Assembly (NCBI GenBank): GCA_021776475.1
Contig: JAJFFV010000005.1
Coordinates: forward strand, 496,001-560,000
Length of the DNA stretch: 64,000 nt
Source: Parvularculaceae bacterium
GTDB taxonomy: Bacteria; Pseudomonadota; Alphaproteobacteria; Caulobacterales; Parvularculaceae
Direction: 5' to 3'
The translations under genes and the position numbers were made by a program. Under the pieces are notes generated by a model. It searched no databases. It was not told where the DNA came from and was given only the letters and a program-made list of their open reading frames with translations. Positions 8,962 to 17,440 of the stretch are shown piece by piece. The first letter of the stretch is position 1, and every line of letters starts with the position of its first letter.

Positions 8962-9079
8962 GAAAGCGCCAACCAGCGCAGCGTTTAGCAGCATCCCCTT
9001 TACCATTTCGTGGCCATTTTCTCGAACGCGGGTAAGAATTGCTGTGCGAACGATCTAACCTCTCCCGGCAGGCGCGCTC

Positions 9080-10798
9080 TTATCGCCCGTCGTAGACAAT
9101 CTCGCCATCAACAACCGTCATCACTGCCTTTACCTTTGGAATTTCTTCCACTGGGATCGTCATAATGTCCGCAGACAGAATGGTAAAGTCTGCCTTCTTG
9201 CCAACTTCAATTGTGCCGAGGCGCTCTTCGTTGAAGCTCGCAATCGCCGGATTGAGTGTGAAGATTGCCAACGCTTCTTCCCGCGTCAGCACTTCTTCTG
9301 GACGCCAGTTTTGACCCTGATAGCCCTCCAGATCAGTACGGCCGACGGCAGCGTAATACTCAATCATCGGATCGCCGCGCTCAACCGGCGCATCAGACCC
9401 GCCAGCGATGAGCGCCCCTGAATCGGTCAGGCTGCGCCAGGCATAGGCGCCGGTAAGCCGCTCATTGCCAAGACGTGACGGCGCGAAATGTAAATCACCA
9501 ATTGCGTGAGACGGCTGCATGGACGCGATAACACCAAGTTCGGCAAAGCGCGGAATATCCGCGGGGTCAATGATCTGCGCATGTTCAATGCGCCAGCGCG
9601 GATCGCCCTCGTAACCGGCCAGCACCTCCTCATACCAGTCAAGGACCAGCGTGTTGCCGCGGTCGCCAATGGCGTGGGTCGTCACCTGAATGCCGGAATC
9701 AAGCGCTTTCTTGAATGCCTTTTTGGCAACCGCTTCAGTCATCAGCAGGAGACCATCCGTTTCCGGTTGATCCGAATACGGTTCTTTTAACGCGGCGCCC
9801 CGGGAGCCGAGCGCCCCGTCAACATACAGTTTCACCGCCCGTGTGGTGATCTTGCCGTCATTGACTTCCCAAAAGCCGCTTTCGATAAGACCATCCAGGC
9901 CTTCCGGTACGACAGCGTTATAAACTCGGATCGGCATTTTGCCTTCTTCCTCCAGCCGGATCATCAGATCGGCGTCGATAGGATCAACCGACATCGAATG
10001 CGTGCCCGTCCAGCCATATTGAGCATAAACCTGCGCACCTTTCTCGATCGCTTCAAGACGCCGCGCCTGGGAAGGTTCAGCCATCAGCCCGGCGACCAGA
10101 TTTTGGGCGTTGTCAATCAGCATACCTGTTGCCCGGCCATTTTCGTCACGCTCAATCGTGCCGCCCGACGGGTCAGCTGTTTCGTCGGTGATCCCGGCCT
10201 GATCAAGAGCCAGTGAATTTGCGACCATCGCGTGACCGTCCGAGCGCCCCATGACTACCGGATTGTCGGGCGCGACCTGATCAAGATCATCGCGGGTTGG
10301 GAACCGCCCTTCCGGCCAGCCGGTCTCAATCCAACCTCGTCCATAAACGACTTCGCCCGCCGGGGTTTTTGCGACCTCCCCAGCCACCCGCGCTTTCAAA
10401 TCCTCGATCGAACTGGTGCCCTCGAGATTCAGCAGCATTTCACGGTAGCCGATGCTCTCGAGATGCGCATGCGCATCGACAAAACCAGGATAGGCGACCG
10501 CGTCTTCAATATTCAGTTGCGCAAAAGACAACGCCGCCAGGCGCTCTTCGAAGTTCTCATAAACGCCCGTGATAAATCCGTCCTCATAGCTGACCGCCGC
10601 GACCACGGGCATTTCGGGGTTGCCAGTGTAGATTTGACCAATAAGAACCGTTCCGATGGCAGGTGCAACTTTGCTTTTCTGGTATTCTTCACGGTCGACC
10701 TTGATCCCCGGGTTCTTCGTGCTGATGTCCCCACATCCCGTGACGAGCAGACCCGCCGCCAAACCAACTGTGACAAAGAAAAATCGACTGATCCGCAT
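9080..10798 (-). CDS. YtcJ-like amidohydrolase lipoprotein
   Basis: From the ATG at 10798, with AGGGG 7 bases upstream, the protein is 572 residues. It starts with a lipoprotein signal (FFVTVGLAAGLLVTGCG, lipobox LVTGC), so it is lipidated and exported. Amidohydrolase superfamily metal sites are visible: HxH in GFVDAHAHLESIG, His residues in TTHAIGDRGN and RIEHAQIID, and the late Asp in GGSDAPVERGDP. The C-terminal ADFTILSADIM is the usual composite-domain end. The closest named group is amidohydrolase_3 (YtcJ/NfdA-like), which act on N-substituted formamides or related amides; the real substrate is unknown. Confidence 0.85.
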   Translation of the reverse strand: MRISRFFFVTVGLAAGLLVTGCGDISTKNPGIKVDREEYQKSKVAPAIGTVLIGQIYTGNPEMPVVAAVSYEDGFITGVYENFEERLAALSFAQLNIEDAVAYPGFVDAHAHLESIGYREMLLNLEGTSSIEDLKARVAGEVAKTPAGEVVYGRGWIETGWPEGRFPTRDDLDQVAPDNPVVMGRSDGHAMVANSLALDQAGITDETADPSGGTIERDENGRATGMLIDNAQNLVAGLMAEPSQARRLEAIEKGAQVYAQYGWTGTHSMSVDPIDADLMIRLEEEGKMPIRVYNAVVPEGLDGLIESGFWEVNDGKITTRAVKLYVDGALGSRGAALKEPYSDQPETDGLLLMTEAVAKKAFKKALDSGIQVTTHAIGDRGNTLVLDWYEEVLAGYEGDPRWRIEHAQIIDPADIPRFAELGVIASMQPSHAIGDLHFAPSRLGNERLTGAYAWRSLTDSGALIAGGSDAPVERGDPMIEYYAAVGRTDLEGYQGQNWRPEEVLTREEALAIFTLNPAIASFNEERLGTIEVGKKADFTILSADIMTIPVEEIPKVKAVMTVVDGEIVYDGR

Positions 10799-10945
10799 GG
10801 TTATCCCCTGTGATTCAGAGCGCACACTCGAACCGCTTAAGCGGCAAGTCAAGCCTGCCGGCCGCACGCAAATACCTCTCGACCTTTGGCCTCAGCTCCT
10901 GTATGGGCGGGCTACTTTGTGCACTGCAACATAACCGAGTATCTC

Positions 10946-12793
10946 ATGGCTGAAACGGCTCTGCGTAACATTGCGATCATCGCTCATGTCGACCACGGCA
11001 AAACCACCATGGTTGACGAGCTACTGCGTCAGGCAGGCGCTGTTCGTGAAGGCGCCGCAATGGATGAGCGCGCCATGGATTCCAATGACATCGAGCGCGA
11101 GCGCGGCATCACAATCCTGGCCAAATGCACGAGTGTTGAATGGGTGAGCCCGGCCGCGGGAGCGGTCCGGATCAATATTGTCGATACGCCGGGCCATGCC
11201 GATTTCGGCGGCGAAGTCGAGCGCATCTTGTCGATGGTCGATGGCGCACTGCTGCTGGTCGACGCCGAAGAAGGCGCGATGCCACAGACCAAATTTGTTC
11301 TGTCGAAAGCTCTGGCGCTCGGCCTCAAGCCGATTGTTGTCTTGAACAAAGTTGATCGACCATATGCCGACGCGGACAAAGTGCTCAACGAAGTGTTTGA
11401 TCTATTTGCGTCTCTTGATGCCAACGAAGAACAGCTCGACTTTCCGGTACTGTATGCCTCGGGCAAAGAGGGCTGGGCCGACACTGAGCTGGACGGCAGC
11501 CGTGACACCATGGCGCCCCTGTTTGAAACAGTTATCTCTCACATACCAGCACCGCCGGTTGAAGGCGGAAATGACGCGCCTTTCCGGTTGCTGGCAACGA
11601 CACTCGAAGCTGATCCGTTTCTCGGTCGCATTCTAACCGGCCGGGTCCTGTCAGGATCACCCAAGCCTGGTACAACTTACCGAGCCCTCGGGCGGGACGG
11701 TCAGGTTATTGAACAAGCGCGCATCTCCAAAATCCTCGCCTTTCGTGGATTGAAACGCCAACCGGTCGACGGCGCAGGACCAGGCGATATCGTCGCTATT
11801 GCTGGCTTCCAAAAAGCAACCGTATCCGACACATTGTGTGATGCGACTGTTAGCGAACCGATACCGGCGCAGCCGGTTGATCCGCCAACATTGTCGATAT
11901 TTTTGTCGGCCAACGATTCACCTCTTGCTGGCCGCGAGGGCAGCAAGGTGCAGTCCCGTGTCATTCGTGAACGGCTGTATCGTCAGGCCGAAGGTGACGT
12001 CGCAATTCGGGTGACAGAAACGCCCGGCAGCGACGCATTTGAAGTCGCCGGACGCGGCGAGTTGCAGCTCGGTGTGCTGATTGAAAATATGCGACGCGAA
12101 GGCTTTGAGCTGTCGGTTTCACGACCACATGTTTTAACCCGCCACGACGAGAACGGCAATTTACTCGAACCCATTGAAGAAATCGTGGTCGACGTGGATG
12201 CCGAATACTCCGGCGTTGTCATTGAAAAATTGACCCAGCGCAAAGCTGAACTGGTGGAATTAAAACCAACTGGCGGCGGCAAGACACGCCTGGTCCTGCA
12301 CGGACCCACCCGCGCCCTCATCGGCTATCATGGCGAATTCCTGACCGACACGCGTGGTACCGGCGTTATGAACCGATCCTATCTAAAACACGGGCCACAT
12401 AAAGGGGCGATCCCGGGCCGACGTAATGGCGTGCTTGTCGCGAACGGCTCAGGCGACTCTGTTCCCTTCGCTTTGTGGAACCTTGAAGAGCGCGGTGTAC
12501 TTTTTATTGGATCCGGCGAAAAAGTTTATCAGGGAATGATCATTGGTGAGAATGCCAAAGACAACGACCTCGACGTAAATCCTCTCAAGGCAAAACAGCT
12601 CACGAATATCCGTGCCGCCGGCAAGGACGACGCCGTAAGACTGACGACACCACGCCGTCTCTCCTTGGAGCAGGCAATTGCCTACATTGACGATGACGAG
12701 CTGGTTGAAGTCACACCGGAAAGTATCCGTATGAGAAAAATCGAGCTTGAACCTCATATGCGTAAAAAACGCGCAAAAGCACTGGCCGTTTAA
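10946..12793 (+). CDS. typA: Ribosome-associated translational GTPase TypA/BipA
   Basis: From the ATG at 10946 the protein is 615 residues, the usual TypA length. GTPase motifs are intact: G1 AHVDHGKTTM, a switch block SNDIERERGITILAK, G3 DTPGHADFGGEVER and G4 NKVDRPYA. An EF-G-like domain II, alpha/beta domains (GRGELQLGVLIENMRREG) and the TypA-specific C-terminal region (YLKHGPHKGAIPGRRNGV) follow. The protein binds 70S ribosomes and helps 50S assembly and growth under stress or cold. A longer reading from 10886 lacks the conserved start context. It diverges from the amidohydrolase gene, with about 150 bases between them. Confidence 0.95.
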   Translation: MAETALRNIAIIAHVDHGKTTMVDELLRQAGAVREGAAMDERAMDSNDIERERGITILAKCTSVEWVSPAAGAVRINIVDTPGHADFGGEVERILSMVDGALLLVDAEEGAMPQTKFVLSKALALGLKPIVVLNKVDRPYADADKVLNEVFDLFASLDANEEQLDFPVLYASGKEGWADTELDGSRDTMAPLFETVISHIPAPPVEGGNDAPFRLLATTLEADPFLGRILTGRVLSGSPKPGTTYRALGRDGQVIEQARISKILAFRGLKRQPVDGAGPGDIVAIAGFQKATVSDTLCDATVSEPIPAQPVDPPTLSIFLSANDSPLAGREGSKVQSRVIRERLYRQAEGDVAIRVTETPGSDAFEVAGRGELQLGVLIENMRREGFELSVSRPHVLTRHDENGNLLEPIEEIVVDVDAEYSGVVIEKLTQRKAELVELKPTGGGKTRLVLHGPTRALIGYHGEFLTDTRGTGVMNRSYLKHGPHKGAIPGRRNGVLVANGSGDSVPFALWNLEERGVLFIGSGEKVYQGMIIGENAKDNDLDVNPLKAKQLTNIRAAGKDDAVRLTTPRRLSLEQAIAYIDDDELVEVTPESIRMRKIELEPHMRKKRAKALAV

Positions 12794-12995
12794 GGTAAAC
12801 GCCAGCCAGCTCGTTCAAATACCAGTATAACTTTTAGGCATCCCGGTTGCAGCACGCAGGGCGTGTACGCGCGGAAACGGCACGGCATTTGAATTATTCT
12901 CCTTCAAGGCGAACAGCCGTTGCAAAAAGAGACACATCAGTGGGGATGTGCGGGAACCTTTGTTGCGGCGCCAATAGAGCTCAAGGAGAAGACAT

Positions 12996-13403
12996 ATGGC
13001 GCATCCGATTGATCTGCATGTGGGGCAGAGACTGAGACAACGAAGATGTCTCCTCGGTCTAACCCAGCAACGGCTTGCCGCAGCTGTTGGGATCAAGTTT
13101 CAGCAAATCCAGAAATATGAAAGCGGCGCCAATCGCGTTTCCGCTTCCAGGTTGTGGGCCCTTGCGCAGGCATTAGACACACCGGTCTCGTATTTCTTCG
13201 AAAACCTGCCCGAAGTCCGGGACGATGATGCTATACCGCTTGTGAACGGCGCCGGCGGGCCAAGAAACGACAATGGTGCCCTCGAACCACAGATCCTTTC
13301 CAACAAGGAAACAATCGACCTCGTCAGAGCGTATTATCACCTCTCCGAGGAGCCCCGCAGACGTCTTTTGGACCTTGCCAAAACGCTGGCGGGAGCTGCC
13401 TGA
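12996..13403 (+). CDS. Xre-family transcriptional regulator
   Basis: A 135-residue protein with an N-terminal Cro/CI helix-turn-helix (GQRLRQRRCLLGLTQQRLAAAVGIKF..IQKYESGANR..ASRLWALAQAL, residues 10-66). A short C-terminal part includes ETIDLVRAYYHLSEEPRRRL. This shape is very common in alphaproteobacteria, often in several copies per genome; some members act as repressors in cell-cycle, motility or stress circuits. AAGGAGAAGACAT precedes the ATG, a strong ribosome-binding site. Its own targets cannot be read. Three large inverted repeats begin 8 bases after its stop. Confidence 0.85.
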   Translation: MAHPIDLHVGQRLRQRRCLLGLTQQRLAAAVGIKFQQIQKYESGANRVSASRLWALAQALDTPVSYFFENLPEVRDDDAIPLVNGAGGPRNDNGALEPQILSNKETIDLVRAYYHLSEEPRRRLLDLAKTLAGAA

Positions 13404-13411
13404 ATTCAGTT

Positions 13412-13531
13412 TGACAGTGTCTTGGGCAGACACTGTCATAGGGTTCGGCCGGACGCTCTCTCCTCTATCTCCTCCGTTGTCCGGACCGAACCCTTGCCGG
13501 GTCTGTACTCGCGGGTGGGTACAGACCCGGC
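13412..13531. repeat. Array of three long inverted repeats
   Basis: Three different, nearly perfect hairpins lie end to end. TGACAGTGTCT/AGACACTGTCA is at 13412-13422/13428-13438 with a 5-base loop. GGGTTCGGCCGGAC pairs with 13479-13493, with a single extra base in the right arm and a 24-base loop. GCCGGGTCTGTAC/GTACAGACCCGGC is at 13496-13508/13519-13531 with a 10-base loop. None has a clear U-tract, so simple termination does not explain all three. They sit between the Xre regulator and the fasciclin gene. Confidence 0.75.
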
Positions 13532-13684
13532 TTGCGTTTGCCGGCCTGGTTTCGTGACGTCAATCTCCCCTATTTGTGATCTTTTTACACAAAGAATATT
13601 CATCGAATTGGTGATCGGAAGGGTATTGAAACCCGCAAAAAGTGTGTAAACAGGCCCTCGAGCATTTAACAAAGGGAGAACGTA

Positions 13685-14320
13685 ATGTTCAAGTCAAACT
13701 TCCGCACAACAGGTCTCGTTTTGGCCGTAACGTCAGCCTTCGCTCTATCCGCTTGCGAAAGCACCGGCGAATTTATGTCCAAGTTCAAACGCGATAAATC
13801 TGAAAAATCCGAAATGAAAATGGCCAAACCATCCGACAACCCGATGGTTGGCGGTGCAGCAATGTATACTGACAAAAATATCATCGAAAATGCCGTAAAT
13901 TCAAAAGACCACACCACACTGGTCGCCGCGGTACAAGCAGCTGGTCTCGTTGATACACTCTCTAGCGAGGGTCCATTTACAGTGTTTGCTCCAACAAACG
14001 CTGCCTTTGATGCGTTGCCTGACGGCACGGTTGCGAGCCTTTTGAAACCTGAAAACAAGGACGCCCTGACAAAAATTCTCACCTGTCATGTGGTTTCAGC
14101 CAACGCCATGTCGACAGCCATTGTCAAAATGATTGAAGATGATGGCGGTATCCACCCTGTGAAAACAGTCGGCGGTTGTACCTTCAATGCCAAGTACTCT
14201 GATGGTCAAGTTCTGCTCGTTGATGGTAAAGGCCGCGCATCAACCGTGGTAATTGCTGATGTAAAACAGTCCAACGGTGTCATCCACGTGGTTGATTCTG
14301 TTTTGCTACCAGCGGAATAA
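13685..14320 (+). CDS. Fasciclin (FAS1) domain lipoprotein
   Basis: A 211-residue protein with a lipoprotein signal ending in the lipobox ALSAC (Cys 24). A short Lys/Glu-rich linker (KFKRDKSEKSEMKMAK) is followed by one FAS1 domain. H1/H2 signatures are visible: SEGPFTVFAPTNAAFDALP and, near the end, NGVIHVVDSVLLP. FAS1 domains mediate adhesion or matrix contact; in bacteria they are often secreted and immunogenic, with no fixed ligand. AAAGGGAG lies about 6 bases upstream. It ends just before a strong terminator shared with the convergent hydrolase gene. Confidence 0.85.
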   Translation: MFKSNFRTTGLVLAVTSAFALSACESTGEFMSKFKRDKSEKSEMKMAKPSDNPMVGGAAMYTDKNIIENAVNSKDHTTLVAAVQAAGLVDTLSSEGPFTVFAPTNAAFDALPDGTVASLLKPENKDALTKILTCHVVSANAMSTAIVKMIEDDGGIHPVKTVGGCTFNAKYSDGQVLLVDGKGRASTVVIADVKQSNGVIHVVDSVLLPAE

Positions 14321-14347
14321 GATTGATCTATAAATTGTTTGTGAAGA

Positions 14348-14377
14348 AAGGCCCGGTCAATCCGCCGGGCCTTTTTC
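14348..14377 (+). terminator. Rho-independent terminator after the fasciclin gene
   Basis: AGGCCCGG at 14349-14356 pairs with CCGGGCCT at 14365-14372 across an 8-base loop and is followed by TTTTT. The stop codon of the convergent alpha/beta hydrolase (14357-14359) lies inside the loop, so that gene reads through the left arm as well. Confidence 0.85.
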
Positions 14378-15409
14378 AATGCTGCGATGCTGCGATGCGG
14401 CCATGAATCGATCAAACACCTGCCAGAACTGATCCCGGTATTCATCGGTTTCCATCAGCAATTCATGGTAGGCATCATTGACAACAACAATATCAATTCC
14501 GGGATACTGATCTGCCAGCCGCTTTGAGTTGTGGCCATCAACTGTGTGGTCACTCCCGGCGGCGACGATCTGTACGGGGATATTCACATTATCCAAGCAT
14601 CCCGGTTTATTGAGCCGGAACAACGCCTCAACGGCGGCATTCAGCCAACCGAACGTCGGGCCATGCAACGCCGCATTTGGGGCCGCATCCAGCAATCTGC
14701 GATACATCGTATGTCGCCGCTCGTCATGGGTGAGGTTGTTGCCCTCAAATTTTCGGGCATGCTCTCTTACAAAGGGCAGGCTCGTACGCTCCATGCCTAT
14801 TACCGTACCGGTGCGGGCCAGAAACCGCACGATAATGCGCTTCATGAACTCCGGAAATATCCGGGTCATCGGTGATGAGAAGATAGCCCGGTCGAATAAA
14901 TCATAGCCGTCCGATAGCACCAGAAGCCCGATGGCGGCGCCCATCGAATGAGCCATCAAATAATAGGCGCCAGAGAAACGTAGCTTCAGAAAATGCTCAG
15001 CCACATATTTGAGATCACCCTCATGCGTACCAAAGCTCAGTATATGACCTTTTTCCGGCACTGCTGGTAACATCCGGGAAGAAAGTCCCTGTCCACGCCA
15101 ATCCATCATCGCCACATTAAAGCCGCGGGACTGAAGATCAGTGACAACTTCTATATATTTCTCAATGAACTCCGACCAGCCGGTGAGCAACATCACCGTG
15201 CCTTTCGCCGCAGCAACAGGAAACGCTGCGACACGCAGCTTCGCACCATCGGGCATCGGCAAAAACCACGCCTCAGCACCGAGCGGAACCGGTGCTTCAT
15301 CAATGCGAATAAAATCCGTTGCTTCGAGTTCAAGATGCAGGTTTCTGATCTCCCACCTCCAGGCGCGCCAGAACGCCCATATCTCCGCTAATAGCGAGCC
15401 TCCCTGCAA
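14357..15409 (-). CDS. Alpha/beta hydrolase, lysophospholipase-like
   Basis: A 350-residue reading with monoacylglycerol lipase/lysophospholipase L2 features. These are a strand block GTVMLLTGWSEFIEKY, DWRGQGLSS, the nucleophile elbow MAHSMGAAIG (Ser near 155), the acid in IVAAGSDHTVD and the His in VVNDAYHELLMETD. It should hydrolyse a monoacyl lipid or ester. The start is doubtful. The only in-frame start upstream is a TTG at 15409, without a ribosome-binding site, which overlaps the SCP2 gene by 80 bases. Homology seems to begin near ATDFIRIDE (about residue 30), so an unusual or downstream start is possible. Confidence 0.75.
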   Translation of the reverse strand: MQGGSLLAEIWAFWRAWRWEIRNLHLELEATDFIRIDEAPVPLGAEAWFLPMPDGAKLRVAAFPVAAAKGTVMLLTGWSEFIEKYIEVVTDLQSRGFNVAMMDWRGQGLSSRMLPAVPEKGHILSFGTHEGDLKYVAEHFLKLRFSGAYYLMAHSMGAAIGLLVLSDGYDLFDRAIFSSPMTRIFPEFMKRIIVRFLARTGTVIGMERTSLPFVREHARKFEGNNLTHDERRHTMYRRLLDAAPNAALHGPTFGWLNAAVEALFRLNKPGCLDNVNIPVQIVAAGSDHTVDGHNSKRLADQYPGIDIVVVNDAYHELLMETDEYRDQFWQVFDRFMAASQHRSIEKGPAD

Positions 15410-15647
15410 TATAGGCGGCCTCTAGCTGGCGGACACCGGGGCTCAAGATCCTCTCGAAAGTCTCTTGCGACGTGCGCCAGAGGCAAAAGGCGGTGTCCAC
15501 GTTCGCTGGCGCCTTCTCGCTAACGACAGGCGGCGCCGAGCGGCCGTCAATCCAGATCGCATTGGGTGTGCCCTCAAGCTCAACACGGATAACGCCATCA
15601 AACTGCTGTTTGAAATATTTTTTAGCGTCGGTGACGAGCTTGGACAT
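15330..15647 (-). CDS. SCP2-like sterol/lipid-binding domain protein
   Basis: A 105-residue protein that is essentially one SCP2 sterol-carrier domain: VTDAKKYFKQQFDGVIRVEL, a middle strand set with TAFCLWRTSQETFERIL, and the helical end QLEAAYIAGRLAISGDM. These domains bind lipids or acyl chains in a hydrophobic pocket. It starts 10 bases after the stop of the exported methyltransferase gene. It also overlaps the lysophospholipase-like gene, so the three form a likely operon concerned with lipid handling. Confidence 0.8.
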   Translation of the reverse strand: MSKLVTDAKKYFKQQFDGVIRVELEGTPNAIWIDGRSAPPVVSEKAPANVDTAFCLWRTSQETFERILSPGVRQLEAAYIAGRLAISGDMGVLARLEVGDQKPAS

Positions 15648-15656
15648 GCCGAATAA

Positions 15657-16574
15657 TTACTCCAAAAAGGCACCATCTGCGGCAATTGGTTTACGAAATT
15701 TCAGGGTCATCCTGTCGCTCTCACCAATGGCGTCATATGGTGCGCGGTCGAAAGACGGATCAGGATCTTCCCCGAACGCCGATGTCCGCGCGACAGGTTG
15801 CAACGTCCAAACGCCGAACGGGTGATCGGCGGTATCTGCAGGATTCGCGTTGACGTCGGACGCTTCAACGAACTCAAAACCAGCACTTGTTGCCATGGCG
15901 ATGACCGCATCTTCCCTGACATACCCTGTTCGGGCATTTTCATCTGGTTCACGCGTTGTTGGCAGCCGGTGTTCAACAATCCCCAAAATGCCGCCCGGTT
16001 TTAATGCGGCATAGAAATCACTGAACGCTTTGTTTGTGAACCCGCCGCTCATCCAGTTGTGCACGTTGCGAAAGGTCAAGACCATATCTGCGGAACCCGC
16101 TGGTGCTACCGCGCCAGCTTGTGCCGAAAAAGCGGTCACCCTTATTTCACCAAATATTTCAGGCTGCTGAACAAAGTTCTCACTGTATGCCGCGATGCGC
16201 GCAAGGCCGCGTTCGCTTGCCCCATTTGGATCAAATCCCGCTGCGTAGTAAACGCCATTGGCGCTGGCGAGATACGGCGCAATAATATCCGTATACCATC
16301 CACCTCCAGGCCAGATTTCAACCACAGTCATGTTCGGCTCAAGGCCGAAGAAATCAAGGGTCGCGACCGGATTTCGAAACTGATCGCGCGCGCGCGCCTC
16401 ATCTGTCCGGTGATCCCCCGCTGCGACATCGACTAAAGACACCTTCTTCGAAGCAATAACCTGTTGCCCGCTATCGGTTAAATCGACTTGTTGGTCAGCG
16501 GTTCGGCCAGCTTCGCCGCAGCTGGAAAGACCAAAGGTTCCGGCCAGCACAATTGCCATTATTGATAGTCTCAT
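15657..16574 (-). CDS. Exported lipoprotein methyltransferase (COG4798-like)
   Basis: A 305-residue protein with a lipoprotein signal (MRLSIMAIVLAGTFGLSSC, Cys 19) in front of a class I methyltransferase fold. MTVVEIWPGGGWYTDIIAPYL is the motif I region, in the characteristic form of predicted exported methyltransferases (W-P-G-G-G-W-Y in place of a plain G-x-G-x-G). DMVLTFRNVHNWM and ALKPGGILGIVEHR follow. Export is odd for an enzyme needing cytoplasmic SAM, yet signal peptides are a known trait of this family. Substrate unknown. It heads a probable three-gene operon with the SCP2 and hydrolase genes. GAGG sits directly before the ATG and AGGA about 10 bases before it. Confidence 0.75.
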   Translation of the reverse strand: MRLSIMAIVLAGTFGLSSCGEAGRTADQQVDLTDSGQQVIASKKVSLVDVAAGDHRTDEARARDQFRNPVATLDFFGLEPNMTVVEIWPGGGWYTDIIAPYLASANGVYYAAGFDPNGASERGLARIAAYSENFVQQPEIFGEIRVTAFSAQAGAVAPAGSADMVLTFRNVHNWMSGGFTNKAFSDFYAALKPGGILGIVEHRLPTTREPDENARTGYVREDAVIAMATSAGFEFVEASDVNANPADTADHPFGVWTLQPVARTSAFGEDPDPSFDRAPYDAIGESDRMTLKFRKPIAADGAFLE

Positions 16575-16668
16575 ACCTCATCCTCAATTTTGTTTTGCGT
16601 TGTTTTCTGCGGCATTAGCACCGATTTTCGTGAACTTAAACCGGCAGAAAGGATTTGGCGAGCACCCT

Positions 16669-16697
16669 CTTGAAATCCTGGCGCGCCTTCCCAAATG
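16669..16697 (+). promoter_or_regulatory. Candidate heat-shock (sigma-32/RpoH) promoter
   Basis: CTTGAAA at 16669-16675 matches the sigma-32 -35 element. After a 14-base spacer, CCCAAAT at 16690-16696 resembles the CCCCAT-type -10 element. Initiation near 16703 would leave a structured leader of about 100 bases ahead of hsp20. Confidence 0.5.
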
Positions 16698-16702
16698 AGT
16701 TT

Positions 16703-16802
16703 CACCGGAGGCCTCTCGAGGCTCCGGGAACGGGCTTGCACCGCCTTTTCGGGGTGTGAATCCGGTACACGATAACCATTGCTTCAACGGAAGGATGACG
16801 AC
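16703..16802 (+). promoter_or_regulatory. ROSE-type RNA thermometer in the hsp20 leader
   Basis: The last hairpin of the leader hides the ribosome-binding site. CAUUGCUUC (16777-16785) pairs with GAAGGAUG (16790-16797) around the loop AACG, leaving a single bulged G at 16781. This is the arrangement of ROSE elements, where a UUGCU strand with a bulged G covers the Shine-Dalgarno. An upstream hairpin is formed by CCGGAG (16705-16710) and CTCCGG (16722-16727), and a weaker one by CACCG/CGGGGTG near 16740-16757. Heat would melt the last stem and expose AAGGA, 8 bases before the ATG at 16803. Confidence 0.7.
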
Positions 16803-17288
16803 ATGAGAACCTACGATATGACCCCCCTATACCGGTCGACAATTGGCTTTGACCGGCTTTTCAACGAACTTTTTGACAGCGTGAACAAGCTCGATGGTAC
16901 TGGCTATCCGCCATACAACATCGAAGCTCGCGATGAAAATAACTATCAGATCACCCTGGCGGTTGCCGGTTTTGGCGACGAAGACCTTGAAGTTGAGCTC
17001 AAGGAACAAAGCCTCACGATCACCGGAAAACGCACCGAAGACGACAATGAGCGCGAGTTCCTGCATCAGGGAATCGCCGGTCGTGGGTTCGAGCGCCGGT
17101 TCCAATTGGCTGACCATGTACGTGTCACCGGCGCTGCCCTTCAAAATGGTCTGCTGACTATCGCCCTGGAGCGCGAAATTCCGGAAGCCCTGAAACCAAG
17201 AAAGATTGCCATCAATACCAAGAGTGCAATTGGCAAGGTTTTGGATGGCCCCCGCAAAATTCTGAAAAAAAGCAACGACGCCGCTTAA
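16803..17288 (+). CDS. Small heat-shock protein Hsp20 (IbpA-like)
   Basis: From the ATG at 16803, the one next to AAGGA, the protein is 161 residues. The N-terminal STIGFDRLFNELFD and YPPYNIE, the alpha-crystallin core with LAVAGFGDEDLEVELKEQ, and the end of the domain with LQNGLLTIALEREIPE are all IbpA-type. The C-terminal KPRKIAI carries an I-x-I-like anchor for oligomer formation. It is an ATP-independent holdase that keeps unfolding proteins soluble. Its leader contains a sigma-32-like promoter and a ROSE-type thermometer. A strong terminator follows. Confidence 0.95.
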   Translation: MRTYDMTPLYRSTIGFDRLFNELFDSVNKLDGTGYPPYNIEARDENNYQITLAVAGFGDEDLEVELKEQSLTITGKRTEDDNEREFLHQGIAGRGFERRFQLADHVRVTGAALQNGLLTIALEREIPEALKPRKIAINTKSAIGKVLDGPRKILKKSNDAA

Positions 17289-17316
17289 ACGGCTGATTTC
17301 CTCCAGCTTTTTTATT

Positions 17317-17346
17317 AAAGGGGTGCCGCAAGGCACCCCTTTTTCA
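17317..17346 (+). terminator. Rho-independent terminator of hsp20
   Basis: AAAGGGGTGCC (17317-17327) pairs with GGCACCCCTTT (17332-17342) around a GCAA tetraloop, and the right arm runs into a U-tract ending at 17344. Confidence 0.9.
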
Positions 17347-17440
17347 AGCTACCAGTGCGCCTTCGCAGGCAAACTTGTACAAGACAGCAGCCTCTCTCCG
17401 TGATACCCTATTTACGTGAATAGTTCCGGGAGAAAATAGA

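Noticed and set aside
12953-12985. GGAAC motif resembling an EcfG-type -35 element ahead of the Xre gene
   Set aside because: No CGTT -10 element at 16-17 bases.
13422-13649. 75-codon frame through the inverted-repeat array
   Set aside because: Its sequence is dictated by the palindromes and it has no ribosome-binding site.
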